A stretch of DNA of 64,000 nucleotides from positions 26,030 through 90,029 of the forward strand of contig JAEEMI010000017.1 of the NCBI GenBank assembly GCA_016283155.1. The letters run 5' to 3'. The translations under genes and the position numbers were made by a program. The stretch is from Clostridia bacterium (GTDB taxonomy: Bacteria > Bacillota > Clostridia > Christensenellales > UBA1242). Shown here piece after piece: positions 53,699 through 63,199 of the stretch. The notes under the pieces are model-generated. The model searched no databases and was not told where the DNA came from. It was given only the letters and a program-made list of their open reading frames with translations. Each line of letters opens with the position of its first letter. Positions within the stretch are counted from its first letter, which is position 1.

Positions 53699-56629
53699 AT
53701 GAAAAAGAAAGGAATTGCAGCACTGGTATCGACTGGTGTGTTAGCTGGTGTGGCGGCTGTTTCTTCGGTGGGTGTGGCAATGTCACAAGGAAAAAACAAT
53801 TCTGGTGACTTACCAGAAAATAATCAGGAGACGCCGACTAACTACACGGTACGTTTTGACTCACGCGGTGGTAATCTGGATGGTTCAAGTTTGGAAACTG
53901 TTACCAGCGGTGGACAAGTTTCTGCACCTGAAGTGACCAGAAATGGTTATGAATTTTTAGGTTGGTATTCAGATGAAAATTGCACTGTGTCATTTGATTT
54001 TAATCAACCATTAGAAGGCAGTATTACTTTGTATGCTAAATGGGGAATCAAACATACGGTTGAATTTAATACATTAGGTGGTAGCACCGTTGAAGCAGCG
54101 CGTGTTGCTGATGGTAACAGTGTTACTGAGCCAACGACTCCGACCAAAGATGGTCATACCTTCCGTGGTTGGTATACGGATGAAAATTGTACTGATGGCA
54201 ATGAATATAATTTTGACGACGAAGTCACCGGTGATTTGACTTTGTATGCGAAATGGGAAATTAACCATTACACAGTTACCTTTAATGTGATGGAAGGCGA
54301 TGTAGACGTGCCAGCCGCTTCGGTGGTCTACCGTGGTACCGTCAACAACCCGACCCCAACCTATGAAGGATACACTTTTAAAGGTTGGTATAGCAATCCA
54401 GGCCGCACGCAATTATACGATTTCGATAGCTTAATTATCGGCGACATTGAATTGTATGCTAAATGGGAAATTAACAAATATAATGTTACCTTTGACAGCC
54501 GTCAAGGCAGCACCGTAAACGCCCAAACAATCACACACGGCGCAACCGCTGCTGTACCGCAGGATTCAACCCGAGATAATTGTACCTTTATGGGTTGGTA
54601 TGCTGATTTGAACGACGCAGAACCATATGATTTTAGTACGCCAGTTACCGACAACTTAACATTGTATGCAAAATGGAACATTACTGTAGCATTTGATTCT
54701 ATGGAAGGTACGGGTGTGAGTTCACAAAATATTGTGGACGGTGACACAGTAATTGAACCAAACACCACACGTGAAGGTTACACTTTCCAAGCTTGGTGCA
54801 CGGATGCTGAATGTCAAAACGTTTATGATTTTGCCACGGCAGTACGTAACCCGATGACCTTGTACGCAAAATGGCAAATCAATACTTATGATGTTGCATT
54901 TGAGACCAACTGTAATAGTTCAATCGCAACTCAACATATTGATTATTTAAATACCGTTGAACAACCAACTGTTAACCGTGATGGTTGTACGTTAATTGGT
55001 TGGTACACGGATGCTGGTTTCCAAAATGAATTTAACTTTGCGACAGGCATTACCGATGACATCACTTTGTACGCCAAGTGGTCAATTAATGTTGTTTATA
55101 ACACCTGCGGTGGTAACGAAATTGCCACAGCCCAGGTTGTACAAGGTAACACGGCAAACAACGTAACACCAACTTTCACGGGTTGCCAATTCATGGGTTG
55201 GTATACGGATGCGGATTACCAAACCGCTTACAATTTCAATACACCGGTAACACAACCAATCACTTTGTACGCCAAATGGTCGCATGAATTTACCGCCATT
55301 AACGGTGGCTATAAATTGACCAATTATTGTGGTACACAATCTAGTGTTTCAATTCCAAGTACGTACAACGGTCAACCGGTTACCACGATTGGTGCCAATG
55401 TGTTTGCGAACAATACAACCATGCAAACCATTAACATTCCAAACAGCATTACCACGATTGAAGCGGGTGCCTTGGCGGGCTGTACTGGTTTAACCGTGTT
55501 AAACATTCCGGCGAGCGTGACTACGATGGGTGCCAATGTATTTAACGATTGTACCAATTTGGCAAAAATTCATTCTGCTGTGGAAACACAACCAGACGGT
55601 TGGGATGCAGACTGGTTGGGCAAATGTACTGTCGAAGTTACTTTTGGTGGAGTTTGTAACCCTGCGGATTACACGATGAATGGAACACAAATTAAGAAAT
55701 ATAACGGTAGTGATGAAAATATTATTATACCAGATGGTGTGACTGCAATTGGTAGTGGGGCATTTGGTGATTGTACAAATTTAATTTCGGTTACTATTCC
55801 AGATAGCGTAAAAACGATTAGTGATTCGGCATTTATGAATTGTACACATTTAATGTTTGTTAATATTTCTGATGGTGTGACGACGATTGGAAATCAAGCG
55901 TTTCAGGGTTGTACAGGTTTGACAGAAATTAACATTCCGGATACTGTGACCAGTATCGGTTATTATGTATTCAAAGAATGTACAAATTTAACCTCGATTA
56001 CAATTCCAGATGGGGTGACAACGATTGGTGAATGTGCATTCGCTCAATGTACTAGTTTGGTTTCAGTTAATATCGAAGGTCAAGTATCAACAATTGGAAA
56101 TAGTGCATTTTCTGGTTGCAGTAGTTTGGTGTCAATTATTTTACCGAACAGTGTGGCAGTAATTGGTAGTAGTGCATTCGCTCAATGTACTAGTTTAACT
56201 TCAATTAATATTCCAGATAATGTAACAGAAATACAACAAGATACGTTTTATTTTTGTACCAATTTGATTTCTATTACAATTCCTAATGGGGTAACAACGA
56301 TTCATGGAAGTGCATTTTGGGGCTGTACAAGTTTAATTTCAATTAACATACCAAGTAGTGTAGTAAATATTTATAGGGAGGCATTTAGAGGCTGTACAAG
56401 TTTAACCTCGGTTGTTATTCCTAATAATGTCACCAGTGTTGGTCAAGGAGTATTCAAAGGTTGTACCAATTTAAAAGCAATTTATATTGAAGCAAGTAAT
56501 ATTAAATACGTATCTTCTTTTCCAGGCTGGTGGTCAAGTTGGAGTGAAGGGTGGTATGGTCGTCTTTACAAAGGATTAAACGTTACCTGGCAATATGATG
56601 CCAACGGCAACCCCGAACTAATTGAATAA
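53699..56629 (+). CDS. surface protein with seven InlB B-repeats and BspA-like LRRs
   Basis: 976 residues. A signal peptide or anchor (GIAALVSTGVLAGVAAVSSVGVAM) leads into seven Listeria-Bacteroides/InlB B-repeats of about 65-70 residues, each ending in a LTLYAKW-type strand and carrying GYTFKGWYTD. Then about 12-15 BspA-type repeats (NIPDTVTSIGYYVFKECT pattern, about 560-940), separated by one PDGWDADW spacer. No LPXTG and no C-terminal hydrophobic anchor. Such B-repeat/LRR mixes occur in host-associated anaerobes and are thought to bind host or matrix ligands (inference). Excellent SD AAAGGAGG. Confidence 0.88.
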   Translation: MKKKGIAALVSTGVLAGVAAVSSVGVAMSQGKNNSGDLPENNQETPTNYTVRFDSRGGNLDGSSLETVTSGGQVSAPEVTRNGYEFLGWYSDENCTVSFDFNQPLEGSITLYAKWGIKHTVEFNTLGGSTVEAARVADGNSVTEPTTPTKDGHTFRGWYTDENCTDGNEYNFDDEVTGDLTLYAKWEINHYTVTFNVMEGDVDVPAASVVYRGTVNNPTPTYEGYTFKGWYSNPGRTQLYDFDSLIIGDIELYAKWEINKYNVTFDSRQGSTVNAQTITHGATAAVPQDSTRDNCTFMGWYADLNDAEPYDFSTPVTDNLTLYAKWNITVAFDSMEGTGVSSQNIVDGDTVIEPNTTREGYTFQAWCTDAECQNVYDFATAVRNPMTLYAKWQINTYDVAFETNCNSSIATQHIDYLNTVEQPTVNRDGCTLIGWYTDAGFQNEFNFATGITDDITLYAKWSINVVYNTCGGNEIATAQVVQGNTANNVTPTFTGCQFMGWYTDADYQTAYNFNTPVTQPITLYAKWSHEFTAINGGYKLTNYCGTQSSVSIPSTYNGQPVTTIGANVFANNTTMQTINIPNSITTIEAGALAGCTGLTVLNIPASVTTMGANVFNDCTNLAKIHSAVETQPDGWDADWLGKCTVEVTFGGVCNPADYTMNGTQIKKYNGSDENIIIPDGVTAIGSGAFGDCTNLISVTIPDSVKTISDSAFMNCTHLMFVNISDGVTTIGNQAFQGCTGLTEINIPDTVTSIGYYVFKECTNLTSITIPDGVTTIGECAFAQCTSLVSVNIEGQVSTIGNSAFSGCSSLVSIILPNSVAVIGSSAFAQCTSLTSINIPDNVTEIQQDTFYFCTNLISITIPNGVTTIHGSAFWGCTSLISINIPSSVVNIYREAFRGCTSLTSVVIPNNVTSVGQGVFKGCTNLKAIYIEASNIKYVSSFPGWWSSWSEGWYGRLYKGLNVTWQYDANGNPELIE

Positions 56630-56656
56630 TGAATAGTGAGAAGTGAAGAGTGAAAA

Positions 56657-56687
56657 AGAGTCCGGCAAATCGCGTCGGGCTTTTTTG
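56657..56687 (+). terminator. terminator of the GTCCG family
   Basis: AGTCCGGC (56659-56666) pairs with GTCGGGCT (56674-56681) plus T's; ATAGTGAGAAGTGAAGAGTG precedes it. Confidence 0.82.
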
Positions 56688-56690
56688 ATT

Positions 56691-57362
56691 TTAATGGTTG
56701 AGGTCCCAGTCAATTGCTGTTTTGTTGTGGGCGGTTAAATAATCGTTGGTTTGGGAAAAATGTTTACAACCAAAAAAGCCACGATAGACTGACAGTGGCG
56801 ATGGGTGGGCGCATTGTAAAATTAAATGGCGGTGGGGGTCAATTAAGTTGGCTTTGCTGCGCGCGTTACCACCCCACAGTAAGAAAACTGTGTTTTGAGT
56901 GTGTTCACTAATCAGTTTAATTACGGCATCGGTAAACCACGCCCAACCGCAATTGGCGTGCGAATTGGCTTGGTGGGCGCGTACGGTTAAAGTCGTATTT
57001 AAAAGCAAAACACCGCGTTGTGCCCATTTGGTTAAATCGCCACATTGGGGTTGGGTAATGTGTAAATCGTCATTGATTTCTTTAAAAATGTTTTGTAATG
57101 ATGGGGGCAGTGGTACTCCGGGTTTGACCGAAAAACATAAGCCGTGGGCTTGCCCGGGTTCGTGATACGGGTCTTGCCCCAGAATTACACATTTAACATC
57201 TTTAACTGGAGTTAGGCGGAAACAGTTGTATAAGTCGTACATATCCGGATAAACCGTCTTAGTTGCATATTCGCGTTTCAAAAATTCACGGATTTTAAGA
57301 TAACGTTCGTCCGCGAATAATGGTGCCAACAACTCGTCCCAACCGCCACCTAATGGTTGCAT
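56691..57362 (-). CDS. ung: uracil-DNA glycosylase
   Basis: 223-residue family 1 UDG that removes uracil from DNA. Catalytic GQDPYH (62-67, D64), LLLNTTLTVRAHQANSH, VFLLWGGNA and HPSPLSVYRGFFGC (catalytic His) are all present, with the full family length. It lies between two surface-protein genes, convergent with the 53699 gene. Confidence 0.96.
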   Translation of the reverse strand: MQPLGGGWDELLAPLFADERYLKIREFLKREYATKTVYPDMYDLYNCFRLTPVKDVKCVILGQDPYHEPGQAHGLCFSVKPGVPLPPSLQNIFKEINDDLHITQPQCGDLTKWAQRGVLLLNTTLTVRAHQANSHANCGWAWFTDAVIKLISEHTQNTVFLLWGGNARSKANLIDPHRHLILQCAHPSPLSVYRGFFGCKHFSQTNDYLTAHNKTAIDWDLNH

Positions 57363-57421
57363 ATCACATTATAACACAACCTGATAAATATGCCGAATAA
57401 TTTAGTAAGATGGTAAAACAT

Positions 57422-57460
57422 TTTACTTTTGGCGGTTTTTAGACTAAACTACGATAGTTT
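57422..57460 (+). promoter_or_regulatory. promoter with AAACT/AGTTT dyad
   Basis: TTTACT (57422-57427), 17-nt spacer, TAAACT (57445-57450), with AAACT (57446-57450), ACGAT, AGTTT (57456-57460) over the -10 and start region. An 11-bp direct repeat TGGCGGTTTTT occurs at 57430-57440 and 57495-57505. Confidence 0.68.
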
Positions 57461-57521
57461 TAGCCGAAAGGGAAACACTAAATTGTGTGAACGATGGCGG
57501 TTTTTGGGGGCATAACGCAGG

Positions 57522-60500
57522 ATGAAAAGGAGTCTAAAGATACTGATAGCCACGCTAGCGTTAGCGGTAGTTTCAACTGTATCCACAGTTGGAATTATTT
57601 TCTTCGCTAAAAAAACGGCAGCTGAAACGCCAATTGTTCATACAATTTCTTATGAAGTTAATGATGGTTCATATATTCCGTCACAACAAATTACTGATGG
57701 CGAACGCTTAACACCAATTGCCGTCAGTAAGTCCGGCTATCGTTTTGGCGGTTGGTATCTAGACCAAGCATATACGCAAACTTTTGATTTTAATACGGCG
57801 ATTGAAGATAGTTTAACTTTGCACGCAAAATGGATTAAAGTATATACGGTTAATTTTGTGACGGGTGAAGGTAGTGCGATTGAGGAGCAAACCATTGATG
57901 ATGGTAGTTTAGCGAGTGAACCAGTAGAGAATCCAATTCGTGATGGTTATGTATTTGATGGTTGGTATAAAGATGAAAACTATGTAGAAGCGTTTGACTT
58001 TGCGACACCAATTGAAGATGAAACAACGTTGTATGCATTATGGACAAAATTGTGGACTGTTCATTTTGAAACTAATGGCGGAACTGTTGTTGCTGACCAA
58101 TCAATTAAAAATGGTATGACAATCGTTGTACCGACAACACCGACCAGAACTGGTTATGAATGGGCGGGTTGGTATAATACTGATGGCTCGATGTTCACTT
58201 ATGATACTTTGATTCAAAGTAACCGTACAATTGTTGGTAAATGGCACATTAATGTGCAGTATGTGACGCGTGAACCTGGTACAAATGACATCATTATTGT
58301 TCACAAAACAGAACAATTAATGACGGGACAAACACCAGACGAAACTTACGAACCAGTTCGTACGGGTTATACTTTACGCAATTGGTTAAACTTAGATTAT
58401 AGCCCATATGATTTTTATGAACCATTAAACGAACATACGATAATTTATGCTGATTGGAATATCAACAGTTATTGGGTTAGTTGGAATCCCAATAACGGAT
58501 TGCCGACCAATGGAAAATATGTAACATATAATAGTGTACTTGAACGTGAATTGCCAATCTATACCAAAGAAGGTTGTGAGTTCTTGGGTTGGTACGATGA
58601 GGATAACCAATTGTTTGACCATCTTCATACTCCGGTGAGTGGTGCATTGAACTTACACGCGGAGTGGAAAGAATTATTTAACTATGCGGCAATTGATGGA
58701 AATAATTATGAAATTACTGGTTACAATGGTACAGACACCACGGTGGTGTTACCCAAAATGCACAATAATCAACGAGTTGTTAAAATCGGACAAAATGCAT
58801 TCAGAGATAATACTACCATTACGTCGGTAATGTTGCCAGTTGACGGTTGGTACGATACAATTGGTGCGTATGCATTTTATGGTTGTAATAAAATTGTGTC
58901 GGTAACTTTACCAGACAGTGTGCGTACGATTGCCGAATATGCGTTTCAAAAGTGTAGCAAAATGGAAACGTTAACAATTTCAAATGGTTTACGTACAATT
59001 GGTATATCGGCGTTTGAAGATTGTTCAAAATTATCGTCCTTTGAATTTCCGACCGGAGTGACTGAGATTGGTAAGCGTGCATTCGCCAGTTGTTTATTTA
59101 CCGCAATTCATCTTCCGGCTAGTGTGATCAATCTGGATGGCGAAGCGTTTGATTTATGCAGTAAATTAGAAATGATTACAGTGGATGTTAATAATACCAA
59201 ATATACTAGTCAAGATAATGGTACTGAAGTTAATGCCATTATTGACGTTGACAGTACGACATTGTTGCGCGGTTGTAAAAATACAGTGATACCAGAAAGT
59301 GTGACCAAATTAGGTAGTGGCGCATTTTATGGTTGTAGTGGTTTAACGGCGGTCTATATTCATAGTGGCATTACAATTATTGGTTCTACGGCATTTTACC
59401 GATGTTATGATTTAGCTGAAATAATTGTTGACCCCAACAATACGGTTTATACCAGCCGTGACGGTAATGGTAATGAAATTAATGGTATTATCAAAGGAAC
59501 AGTTTTGGTTAATGGTTGTAAAAACACAGTAATTCCCAATGGTATTACCAAAATTGGTGAGAATGCTTTTGGTGGACATAATGGTTTAACATCGTTGATT
59601 ATTCCTGAGGGAGTTCAATACATTAATAACTATGCTTTCCAACGTTGTACCAAATTAACATCGGTCAGTTTGCCCAGTAGTTTAATTAGTATTGGCTTAG
59701 GCGCATTTTATTTATGTAATAACATTAAGGTTTTTGCTTTGCCAAGTTCCGTGACGACATTGGGAAAAAATATTTTTCAGGATTGGAACAATACGCAAAC
59801 CATTTATATGGAACGGACTGCCGCGCCGAGTAGTGGTTGGAATTCACAATGGAATAATAGTTGTGGCGCCAATATTGTGTGGAGTGCAGACATTACGAGT
59901 GATTGTACATTTACGTTGAATAGTGCTGGTACGGGATATACTTTAACTGGTTACACTGGCAGTCGTACGGGCTTGTTTTTACCTACGGAATATAACGGTT
60001 TACCAGTTACCGCACTTGGTGCCGAAGCGTTTAAAAACAAAACTGCCTTAAAATATGTAAAAATACCAGAGGGTGTAACGAAGATTGGTACTGAAGCATT
60101 TAAGTCCAGTGGGTTAGTACAAATTGATTTGCCGGATAGTTTATTGACGATTGGTTCTAGTTCACTTTCAAGTTGTAAATTAATTAATTTGGTAATTCCG
60201 CGAGGTGTTACATTAATTGAAGCTTATGCATTGTGTTGGTATAGTACGATTCGTTCGATGCGGGTTGACCCCAATAATACTGTATATACCAGTTGTGATA
60301 GTCAGGGTAAAGAACTTAATGCGATATTAACCAAAGCTGATAATGCGTTTGTCAGTGGTTGTATTAGTACGGTTGAGATTCCTAATGGTATTCAAACGCT
60401 TGATGTCGGCGCTTTTGCTGGTCGAACCATCACAACAATTGAAATTCCTAATACAGTAACTCAATTTAAAAATGAAGTCTTCTCTAACTGTACTAGTTTA

Positions 60501-60770
60501 ACTTCTTTGGTAATTCCAAGTAGTGTAACAACGATTAAAGGTCATTGTTTCAATAATACACCTAAATTAAAAACAATTGTGATTCCAGCCAGTGTTACGA
60601 CCACAGGTGCAAATATCTTTAATGGTTGGAATAATACTCAAACAGTTTATATTGAAGCTACAGAAATTCCCAGCGGTTGGAATGAAAATTGGAATGTTAA
60701 TTGTAACGCACAGATTTTAATGGGCAATGAATGGCATTACGAAAATGGTGTGCCGGTAGCGAACAGTTAA
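57522..60770 (+). CDS. surface protein with five B-repeats and BspA-like LRRs (1,082 aa)
   Basis: Signal anchor (SLKILIATLALAVVSTVSTVGIIFF), then five InlB B-repeat-like units (ends LTLHAKW, TTLYALW, TIVGKW, TIIYADW, LNLHAEW; about 40-385), then BspA-type repeats broken by longer insertions of the type DPNNTVYTSRDGNG and by two AAPSSGWNSQW/EIPSGWNENW spacers. It has no C-terminal membrane helix or LPXTG. The N-terminus resembles that of the giant protein at 26248, with which it shares the TAAACT promoter type. SD is weak (CAGG next to ATG; GGGGG further upstream). Confidence 0.86.
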   Translation: MKRSLKILIATLALAVVSTVSTVGIIFFAKKTAAETPIVHTISYEVNDGSYIPSQQITDGERLTPIAVSKSGYRFGGWYLDQAYTQTFDFNTAIEDSLTLHAKWIKVYTVNFVTGEGSAIEEQTIDDGSLASEPVENPIRDGYVFDGWYKDENYVEAFDFATPIEDETTLYALWTKLWTVHFETNGGTVVADQSIKNGMTIVVPTTPTRTGYEWAGWYNTDGSMFTYDTLIQSNRTIVGKWHINVQYVTREPGTNDIIIVHKTEQLMTGQTPDETYEPVRTGYTLRNWLNLDYSPYDFYEPLNEHTIIYADWNINSYWVSWNPNNGLPTNGKYVTYNSVLERELPIYTKEGCEFLGWYDEDNQLFDHLHTPVSGALNLHAEWKELFNYAAIDGNNYEITGYNGTDTTVVLPKMHNNQRVVKIGQNAFRDNTTITSVMLPVDGWYDTIGAYAFYGCNKIVSVTLPDSVRTIAEYAFQKCSKMETLTISNGLRTIGISAFEDCSKLSSFEFPTGVTEIGKRAFASCLFTAIHLPASVINLDGEAFDLCSKLEMITVDVNNTKYTSQDNGTEVNAIIDVDSTTLLRGCKNTVIPESVTKLGSGAFYGCSGLTAVYIHSGITIIGSTAFYRCYDLAEIIVDPNNTVYTSRDGNGNEINGIIKGTVLVNGCKNTVIPNGITKIGENAFGGHNGLTSLIIPEGVQYINNYAFQRCTKLTSVSLPSSLISIGLGAFYLCNNIKVFALPSSVTTLGKNIFQDWNNTQTIYMERTAAPSSGWNSQWNNSCGANIVWSADITSDCTFTLNSAGTGYTLTGYTGSRTGLFLPTEYNGLPVTALGAEAFKNKTALKYVKIPEGVTKIGTEAFKSSGLVQIDLPDSLLTIGSSSLSSCKLINLVIPRGVTLIEAYALCWYSTIRSMRVDPNNTVYTSCDSQGKELNAILTKADNAFVSGCISTVEIPNGIQTLDVGAFAGRTITTIEIPNTVTQFKNEVFSNCTSLTSLVIPSSVTTIKGHCFNNTPKLKTIVIPASVTTTGANIFNGWNNTQTVYIEATEIPSGWNENWNVNCNAQILMGNEWHYENGVPVANS

Positions 60771-60791
60771 TGGTGAAGAGGAGTTAATATA

Positions 60792-60823
60792 AAAAAGCCC
60801 GGCAAGTTGTCGGGCTTTTTGAT
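60792..60823 (+). terminator. bidirectional terminator of the GTCCG/GCCCG family
   Basis: AAAAAGCCCG (60792-60801) pairs with CGGGCTTTTT (60811-60820), with CAA/TTG extending the stem. It lies between convergent genes. Confidence 0.88.
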
Positions 60824-60838
60824 TTTTAGTTAACGTGA

Positions 60839-61063
60839 TTAAACGTTTAACAAACGGAAAATTTGGCGATTCATAATCATAAAGATGATATCCAAAATCC
60901 AAACAATCGTAAATCCGAAGATTAAACGAATTAGACCTGCGACAATTTTTCCTTCTTGGAAACGGGTGATTGCACCACACAACCAAGCGGTTACAGGGAT
61001 GATCGCCAAAATCAAGCTAACGATATATCCCAATCCAAAATAATCTTTACTGCTTTTTGCCAT
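60839..61063 (-). CDS. small two-helix membrane protein (74 aa)
   Basis: 74 residues with two transmembrane helices (about 11-32 and 40-63) joined by the basic loop ITRFQEGKIVAG, and a short polar start (MAKSSKDY). SD AAAAGGAG lies 8 nt upstream. It is the last gene of the ffh-rpsP-khpA strand. It is like many uncharacterised small membrane proteins and no function is proposed. Confidence 0.7.
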   Translation of the reverse strand: MAKSSKDYFGLGYIVSLILAIIPVTAWLCGAITRFQEGKIVAGLIRLIFGFTIVWILDIIFMIMNRQIFRLLNV

Positions 61064-61106
61064 TTTAATTTTTTCTCCTTTTGTATTAATGTATATGCAT
61101 TGTTAA

Positions 61107-61379
61107 TTAGTAACTTGCATTTTGAATTTCTTTGCGTGGGGCACGAACTTCGTCACCAATTTGGATGAAGTAACGTTTGCCATCACGGCTGTTACAATTT
61201 TTTAAGATTGTACGAATTGCGGTTACAGTTGCGCCACCTTTGCCGATGACACGGCCCATATCGCCGTCAGCAACTTTAACTTTAACCGTTACGTTGTCAC
61301 CATCAACGATGTCTTCTAAAACAACTTTGTCTGGATTTTCAACTAAACTCTTAACAATCAATTCAATTACTTGTTTCAT
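61107..61379 (-). CDS. khpA: KH-domain RNA-binding protein KhpA
   Basis: 90 residues, KH domain with the GxxG loop in GKGGATVTAIRTIL and the strands VTVKVKVADGDMG. KhpA with KhpB is thought to bind many RNAs and affect cell size and division in Gram-positive bacteria. It lies in the usual place after rpsP, but the rimM and trmD genes that commonly follow are absent here. SD AAAGGAA. Confidence 0.9.
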   Translation of the reverse strand: MKQVIELIVKSLVENPDKVVLEDIVDGDNVTVKVKVADGDMGRVIGKGGATVTAIRTILKNCNSRDGKRYFIQIGDEVRAPRKEIQNASY

Positions 61380-61395
61380 TTATTTATTTTTCCTT

Positions 61396-61716
61396 TTATT
61401 TTTTTTCTTCTTCTGTCTTTTTTGGTTTTTGATTCTTTTTGACCCGGTTTGCACTCGGAGTGTACTTGGTCGGTTTCAAAACGCCAGCCATTTCTAACAC
61501 TTTCTTTGCGGTCGGTGTTGGAGTTGCGCCTTTATCCAGCCAAGTTTGTGCCAAGCCCTTGTCCATTTTTACTTCGGCGGGGTCGACCAACGGGTTGTAC
61601 GTCCCGATGACTTCCAAGAATTTACCATCGCGCGGTGAACGACTGTCGGCCGCGACAATACGGTAAAAAGGATTGCCTTTGTCACCTAATCTTGTCAGTC
61701 GGATTTTAACTGCCAC
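61396..61716 (-). CDS. rpsP: 30S ribosomal protein S16
   Basis: 106-residue bS16: [20 protein letters not shown] and [20 protein letters not shown] are diagnostic, with a Lys-rich tail. Start is GTG at 61716, preceded by AAAGGAGGAG. S16 binds 16S rRNA in the 5' domain during assembly. It lies between ffh and khpA as in many Bacillota. Confidence 0.96.
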   Translation of the reverse strand: MAVKIRLTRLGDKGNPFYRIVAADSRSPRDGKFLEVIGTYNPLVDPAEVKMDKGLAQTWLDKGATPTPTAKKVLEMAGVLKPTKYTPSANRVKKNQKPKKTEEEKK

Positions 61717-61792
61717 TTTTTTTTACTCCTCCTTTCGTTAAATTTATTTGTTGGGACTTACATCGCGCGTACGTGAACGCCCAAATCGACTC

Positions 61793-63106
61793 TTATTTAA
61801 AACGGCGCATCATTTTGCCATTGCCAAATTGCTTCATTAACATTTTGCCTTGTTCAAATTGTTTTAACAACTGATTAATGGCTTGAATGGAAGTGCCACT
61901 GCCAGCCGCGATGCGTTGTTTACGGCTGGATTTAATGATGTCAGGATTTACACGTTCTTCCATCGTCATTGATTGTATAATGGCTTTGTTACGTGCCATA
62001 GTTTGTTCATCAAGTTTACCTAGTTTAATGTGACCACCCATTGCACCACCGATATTTTCAATCAAATCATCTAAGTTGCCCATTTTAGCAAGGTTATCAT
62101 ATTGTTGCAGGAAGTCGTCCAACGTAAACGCGTTACGGCGGAAAGATTCTTCCATTCGTTTCATTTCATTTTCGGTTACAACAGCTTGGGCCTTTTCAAT
62201 AATAGTTAAAACGTCGCCCATACCTAAGATACGACGGGCGATGCGATCAGGGTGGAAGGTTTCAATGTCGCCCAATTTTTCGCCAATACCGCTGAATTTA
62301 ATTGGTTTGCCGGTAACATAGCGAATGGACATTGCCGCACCACCACGGGTATCACCGTCTAATTTAGTTAGGACTACGCCGGTAATGTCTAGTTTTTGGT
62401 TGAATTCAGTTGCCACATTGACGGCATCTTGACCAGTCATTGCATCTACGGTTAATAAGATTTCGGATGGATTGACGGCTTTTTTTATGGCCACCAATTC
62501 TTCCATTAAAGTTTCGTCAATGTGTAGACGACCAGCGGTATCAATAATGACAGTATCTAAGTTATTAGATAAGGCGTGTTTAATACCATCTTTGGCAATT
62601 TTAACTGCATCTTTGTTACCGCCTTCATAGAAAGCAACGCCAGCTTGGTGTGCCACAACTTTTAGTTGTTCAATTGCGGCGGGGCGGTAGATATCATCCG
62701 CGATTAATAAAACGCGTTTGCCTTGACCTTTTAACAATTGACCCAATTTGCCACAAAAGGTAGTTTTACCAGCACCTTGTAAACCGACCATCATAATAAT
62801 TGTTGGTGGTTTTGGTGCCAAATTTAATTTAGCGTTATCGCCACCCAACAGGGCAGTCATTTCTTCGTGAACAATTTTGATAATTTGTTGACCAGGTGTT
62901 AAGGATTGCATTACGGTCTCGCCAGAACATTTCTCGGTGGTCTTAGCAATAAAATCTTTGACGACGGCAATGTTGACGTCTGCTTCCAATAATGCTAATT
63001 TAATCTCGCGCATCGCAGCTTTAATTTCCAAATCTGTTAATTTGCCGCTCCGCGTTAACTTTGCAAAGATGTGCTTGAATTTCTCCGTTAAACTTGAAAA
63101 TGCCAA
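61793..63106 (-). CDS. ffh: signal recognition particle protein Ffh
   Basis: 437-residue SRP54 GTPase that, with 4.5S RNA, targets nascent membrane proteins. G1 GLQGAGKTTFCGKLG, G3 DTAGRLHID, G4 TKLDGDTRGG and the M-domain end (KMLMKQFGNGKMMRRFK) are present; the usual length is about 440-450. Start is TTG at 63106 with GAGCGAGG upstream. The neighbouring ylxM that usually regulates ffh in Bacillota is absent; rpsP and khpA follow. The 4.5S RNA and ftsY lie outside the window. Confidence 0.95.
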   Translation of the reverse strand: MAFSSLTEKFKHIFAKLTRSGKLTDLEIKAAMREIKLALLEADVNIAVVKDFIAKTTEKCSGETVMQSLTPGQQIIKIVHEEMTALLGGDNAKLNLAPKPPTIIMMVGLQGAGKTTFCGKLGQLLKGQGKRVLLIADDIYRPAAIEQLKVVAHQAGVAFYEGGNKDAVKIAKDGIKHALSNNLDTVIIDTAGRLHIDETLMEELVAIKKAVNPSEILLTVDAMTGQDAVNVATEFNQKLDITGVVLTKLDGDTRGGAAMSIRYVTGKPIKFSGIGEKLGDIETFHPDRIARRILGMGDVLTIIEKAQAVVTENEMKRMEESFRRNAFTLDDFLQQYDNLAKMGNLDDLIENIGGAMGGHIKLGKLDEQTMARNKAIIQSMTMEERVNPDIIKSSRKQRIAAGSGTSIQAINQLLKQFEQGKMLMKQFGNGKMMRRFK

Positions 63107-63127
63107 ATCGAACCTCGCTCATCTTTA

Positions 63128-63155
63128 TTATTAACTAAAAATACTGTATTGTCAA
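63128..63155 (-). promoter_or_regulatory. ffh promoter
   Basis: Minus strand TTGACA (63155-63150), 16-nt spacer, TAATAA (63133-63128). The start codon TTG lies at 63106. Confidence 0.7.
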
Positions 63156-63164
63156 TGTTTTAAT

Positions 63165-63192
63165 TTGTTTCTGGTAAAAACGGGTGTATATT
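63165..63192 (+). promoter_or_regulatory. promoter, predicted leaderless GTG start
   Basis: TTGTTT (63165-63170), 16-nt spacer, TATATT (63187-63192), 7 nt to GTG at 63200; no convincing SD. Confidence 0.6.
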
Positions 63193-63199
63193 GAGGTCA

